Source of the DNA: Serratia plymuthica NBRC 102599 | Lineage (GTDB): Bacteria > Pseudomonadota > Gammaproteobacteria > Enterobacterales > Enterobacteriaceae | Length of the DNA: 64,000 nucleotides | Reading direction: 5' to 3' | Assembly: GCF_001590925.1 (NCBI RefSeq) | Contig: NZ_BCTU01000016.1 | Coordinates: 62,001-126,000, forward strand | Part shown: positions 62,396-64,000 of the stretch, in pieces | Position numbering within the stretch: the first letter of the stretch is position 1 | How the letters are laid out: every line of letters starts with the position of its first letter | Made by a program: the position numbers and the translations under genes | Notes under the pieces: generated by a model | Told to the model about the DNA's origin: nothing | The model's input: only the letters and a program-made list of their open reading frames with translations | The model's database searches: none

Positions 62396-64000
62396 ATGCG
62401 CAGACAGTTGGCCCGCATTACCGGGTTAGTATTATTGGCCATGTGTTGGGCACCGTTAAGCTGGGCCGCACAGGGATGGCAACCGCTGGCGGAGAAGATC
62501 AACAAAAGCGATCACGATCCACGCCAATATCAGGCGATTAAGCTGGCAAACGGCATGACCGTCTTGTTGGTATCCGATGCCCAGGCGCCAAAATCATTGG
62601 CGGCACTGGCGCTGCCGGTGGGATCGCTGGAGGATCCGAACAGCCAACTTGGGCTGGCGCACTACCTGGAGCACATGGTGCTGATGGGGTCCAAGCGCTA
62701 TCCGCAGCCGGAAAACCTGGCGGAGTTTCTGAAAAAGCACGGGGGTAGCCACAACGCCAGCACCGCGTCTTATCGCACCGCGTTCTATCTGGAAGTGGAA
62801 AACGACGCGTTAGCGCCGGCGGTAGATCGCATGGCGGACGCCATTGCGGAGCCTCTGCTGGATCCCGGCAATGCCGATCGTGAACGCAATGCGGTCAATG
62901 CCGAACTGACGATGGCGCGTTCACGCGACGGCATGCGCATGGCGCAGGTCGGGGCGGAAACGTTGAACCCGGCTCACCCGAGCGCGCGTTTCTCCGGCGG
63001 TAACCTCGATACCCTGAAGGACAAGCCGGGCAGCAAGCTGCATGACGAACTGACGTCATTCTACCAGCGTTATTATTCGGGCAACCTGATGATGGGCGTG
63101 TTGTACAGCAGCAAGCCATTGCCGGAACTGGCCGAACTGGCGGCCAATACGTTCGGCAAAGTGCCCAATCGCGAAGCCAGCGTGCCGCCAATTACCGTCC
63201 CGGCGGTCACCCCTGAACAGCAGGGCATCATCATCCACTATGTGCCGGCACAGCCGCGCAAGCAGTTGAAAGTGGAGTTCCGCATTGATAACAACAGCGC
63301 TGAATTCCGCAGTAAGACCGATACTTATATTAGCTACCTGATTGGCAACCGTAGCCAAAATACCCTGTCTGACTGGCTGCAAAAACAGGGGCTGGCGGAT
63401 GCGATCAACGCCGGGGCCGATCCGATGGTGGATCGCAACGGCGGGGTATTCTCAATCAGCGTATCCCTGACCGATAAAGGCCTGGCCAAGCGTGACGAGG
63501 TAGTGGCCGCCATCTTTAACTACCTGAAAATGCTGCGCAGCGAAGGCATCAAGCAAAGCTATTTCGATGAGATCTCCCACGTTCTCAACCTGGATTTCCG
63601 CTACCCGTCGATCACCCGCGATATGGACTACATAGAATGGTTGGTGGACACCATGCTGCGCGTGCCGGTAGAACACACGCTGGATGCGCCTTACCTGGCC
63701 GATCGCTATGACGCCAAGGCGATTGCCGAACGGCTGGACGCCATGACGCCGCAAAATGCGCGCATCTGGTTTGTCAGCCCGAATGAGCCGCATAACAAGA
63801 TGGCCTATTTCGTCAACGCACCTTATCAGGTTGATAAAATCGAGCCGCAGCGTTTCGAACAGTGGCAGCAGTTGGGCAAGGGGATCAGTCTCTCGTTGCC
63901 TGCGCTGAATCCGTATATTCCCGATGACTTTACCCTGAACAAACCGTCTCACGAGTTCAAGAAACCGGAAATGGTGGTCGATCAGCCGGGTCTGCGGGTG
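62396..64000 (+). CDS. ptrA: protease III (pitrilysin), 3' end beyond window
   Basis: The first 535 codons of the gene, starting at ATG 62396. A signal peptide (to about residue 24, SWAA) sends it to the periplasm. The inverted zinc motif HYLEH is at residues 89-93, with the distal Glu expected further on. It degrades small peptides and damaged proteins. The sequence runs off the right edge. Confidence 0.96.
   Translation, partial: MRRQLARITGLVLLAMCWAPLSWAAQGWQPLAEKINKSDHDPRQYQAIKLANGMTVLLVSDAQAPKSLAALALPVGSLEDPNSQLGLAHYLEHMVLMGSKRYPQPENLAEFLKKHGGSHNASTASYRTAFYLEVENDALAPAVDRMADAIAEPLLDPGNADRERNAVNAELTMARSRDGMRMAQVGAETLNPAHPSARFSGGNLDTLKDKPGSKLHDELTSFYQRYYSGNLMMGVLYSSKPLPELAELAANTFGKVPNREASVPPITVPAVTPEQQGIIIHYVPAQPRKQLKVEFRIDNNSAEFRSKTDTYISYLIGNRSQNTLSDWLQKQGLADAINAGADPMVDRNGGVFSISVSLTDKGLAKRDEVVAAIFNYLKMLRSEGIKQSYFDEISHVLNLDFRYPSITRDMDYIEWLVDTMLRVPVEHTLDAPYLADRYDAKAIAERLDAMTPQNARIWFVSPNEPHNKMAYFVNAPYQVDKIEPQRFEQWQQLGKGISLSLPALNPYIPDDFTLNKPSHEFKKPEMVVDQPGLRV

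Noticed and set aside
1-64000. CRISPR arrays, tRNA or rRNA genes, prophage
   Set aside because: No regularly spaced repeats, tRNA cloverleaf or rRNA sequence and no phage structural genes were recognised.

Overview
The window is a stretch of enterobacterial chromosome, most likely Serratia. The right half keeps the backbone order known from E. coli and its relatives: lysR/lysA, galR, the tandem OmrA/OmrB sRNA locus, aas-lplT, tas, ygdR, ygdQ, mutH, rppH-ptsP, lgt-thyA, ppdA-ppdB-ygdB-ppdC, recC and ptrA. The genus call rests on recalled gene order, a GC-rich base composition and close protein similarity. No 16S or other decisive marker is present.

Left part (1-4830): a truncated DHA2 drug-efflux transporter with a divergent LysR regulator, a lone L-lactate dehydrogenase (lldD) and a second LysR regulator.

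5195-15426 is the most unusual region: a one-strand cluster that looks like a complete peptide production and secretion system. It encodes a 65-residue precursor with a double-glycine leader and four core cysteines. After it come a membrane-anchored DsbA-like thiol oxidase, an LpxL-like acyltransferase, a C39-peptidase ABC transporter, a MacA/MacB/NodT-type tripartite pump, a FabF-like ketosynthase and an acyl carrier protein. I infer two-step secretion. The peptidase transporter would cleave and move the peptide to the periplasm, the DsbA-like protein would form disulfides, and the MacAB-like pump would expel it. The KS/ACP/acyltransferase set suggests a dedicated fatty acyl modification. No immunity gene is recognisable.

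15974-24805 is a type 1-like chaperone-usher fimbrial cluster under a recognisable invertible switch. A FimB/FimE-type recombinase precedes a 291-bp element bounded by inverted repeats (16552-16570 and 16843-16861). The element carries a strong promoter that points away from the major pilin in this sequence, so the fimbria reads as phase OFF. Pilin, chaperone, usher, adhesin and minor pilin follow, then two RcsB-like regulators with Glu at the phospho-acceptor position, and a second FimB-type recombinase on the opposite strand.

24806-36855 holds yojI, two tiny genes, two MFS exporters, a YddA-type ABC transporter, a metallo-beta-lactamase-fold/DsbA-like pair with a divergent LysR regulator, and the lysR-lysA pair with its divergent control region. 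36856-44051 holds lysA, a toxin-antitoxin pair whose toxin has a stop at codon 3, an AscG-like repressor, a GNAT acetyltransferase, galR and a BisC-like molybdoenzyme.

44305-64000 is core genome: two tandem OmrA/B-type sRNAs, phospholipid repair (aas-lplT), mismatch repair (mutH), RNA 5'-end processing (rppH), the nitrogen PTS (ptsP), lipoprotein maturation (lgt), thymidylate synthesis (thyA), minor pseudopilins, and the start of the recC-ptrA-recB-recD recombination locus. The ptrA gene runs off the right edge.
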